64,000 nt of DNA. It comes from Sphingopyxis italica. GTDB taxonomy: Bacteria; Pseudomonadota; Alphaproteobacteria; Sphingomonadales; Sphingomonadaceae. A program made the position numbers and the translations under genes. The notes beneath the pieces are model-generated. The model saw only the letters and a list, made by a program, of their open reading frames with translations, was not told where the DNA came from and did not search any database. Location: positions 55,587 to 119,586 of the forward strand of contig NZ_JAATIT010000007.1 in NCBI RefSeq assembly GCF_011926545.1, written 5' to 3'. This document shows, piece after piece, positions 63,915 to 64,000 of this stretch (position 1 is the stretch's first letter; each line of letters begins with the position of its first letter).

Positions 63915-64000
63915 CCCCCTGGTTTCCACCAGCCGGGATTAGAGCCCAGCAGCTTTGTTGCGCATGAGCGCGGTGTAAGCAATGGCCTGTGCAGCGGAGC
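63912..64000 (-). mobile_element. Left end of an insertion sequence with transposase C-terminus (partial)
   Basis: Starting at TGACCCCCTGGTTTCCACC, which has the TG terminus usual for IS ends, the minus strand encodes a C-terminus SAAQAIAYTALMRNKAAGL ending in a stop at 63939, like the last helix of a transposase. The rest lies beyond the window, so neither family nor complete ends can be given. Confidence 0.5.

Overview
The window reads as a chromosomal segment of a high-GC alphaproteobacterium of the order Sphingomonadales, most likely Sphingopyxis or a close relative. The basis is the overall protein character (trigger factor, RlmB, EPSP synthase followed by Cmk, RpsA and IhfB, an FYDLN acid-domain protein, RegB/RegA), the codon bias towards G/C, and several families of long palindromic intergenic repeats typical of sphingomonad genomes. 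The genus is inferred; no 16S rRNA gene is present.

Layout. 1-6 kb: the 5' part of a secreted amidohydrolase, tRNA-Leu(UAG), trigger factor with an unusual tail, an AlkA-type glycosylase, a 2Fe-2S ferredoxin, RlmB and tRNA-Tyr. 6-11.6 kb: a copper-resistance locus in which copC-copD run left and, divergently, a CnrY/CnrX/ECF-sigma-like three-gene signalling unit runs into copA-copB. 12-16 kb: acyl-CoA dehydrogenase, LysR regulator and MFS transporter. 16-23 kb: a tightly coupled cyoABCD-SURF1-regB-regA run, so that a quinol oxidase and a quinone-sensing redox two-component system look co-expressed. 23-31 kb: prolyl oligopeptidase, DUF4112 protein, a solute-binding lipoprotein, an alpha/beta hydrolase, tRNA-Leu(UAA) and a two-gene ABC exporter split by a 26-bp inverted repeat. 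31-36 kb: the conserved aroA-cmk-rpsA-ihfB block, FYDLN protein and tRNA-Ala. 36-44 kb: Rrf2 regulator, two overlapping exported proteins, HD-domain protein, enoyl-CoA hydratase, prfC and dinB.

44-58 kb is the most interesting accessory block. It holds a large GT4 glycosyltransferase fused to an alpha-helical sugar-enzyme-like domain, two GH130-type mannoside phosphorylase homologues, an HWE histidine kinase with a lone receiver, a Crp/Fnr regulator behind a tiny coupled leader ORF, and stress-type proteins (DUF4142 lipoprotein, hemerythrin, SRPBCC protein, Zn alcohol dehydrogenase, SDR, stand-alone CinA C-domain). One perfect and several near-perfect alphaproteobacterial general-stress (EcfG-type, GGAAC-N16/17-CGTT) promoter motifs lie before its genes. 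I read it as a stress-induced short-mannan (or similar oligosaccharide) synthesis and turnover locus; the product is a hypothesis.

58-60.5 kb holds a membrane PQQ glucose dehydrogenase. From 60.8 kb the base composition drops and a tRNA-Gly(UCC) is followed by a P4-type integrase, a protein with an HUH-like histidine motif, an AlpA-type excisionase/regulator and, at the window edge, an IS end that truncates a small ORF. This is the left end of an integrative element or phage satellite whose right end lies outside the window.
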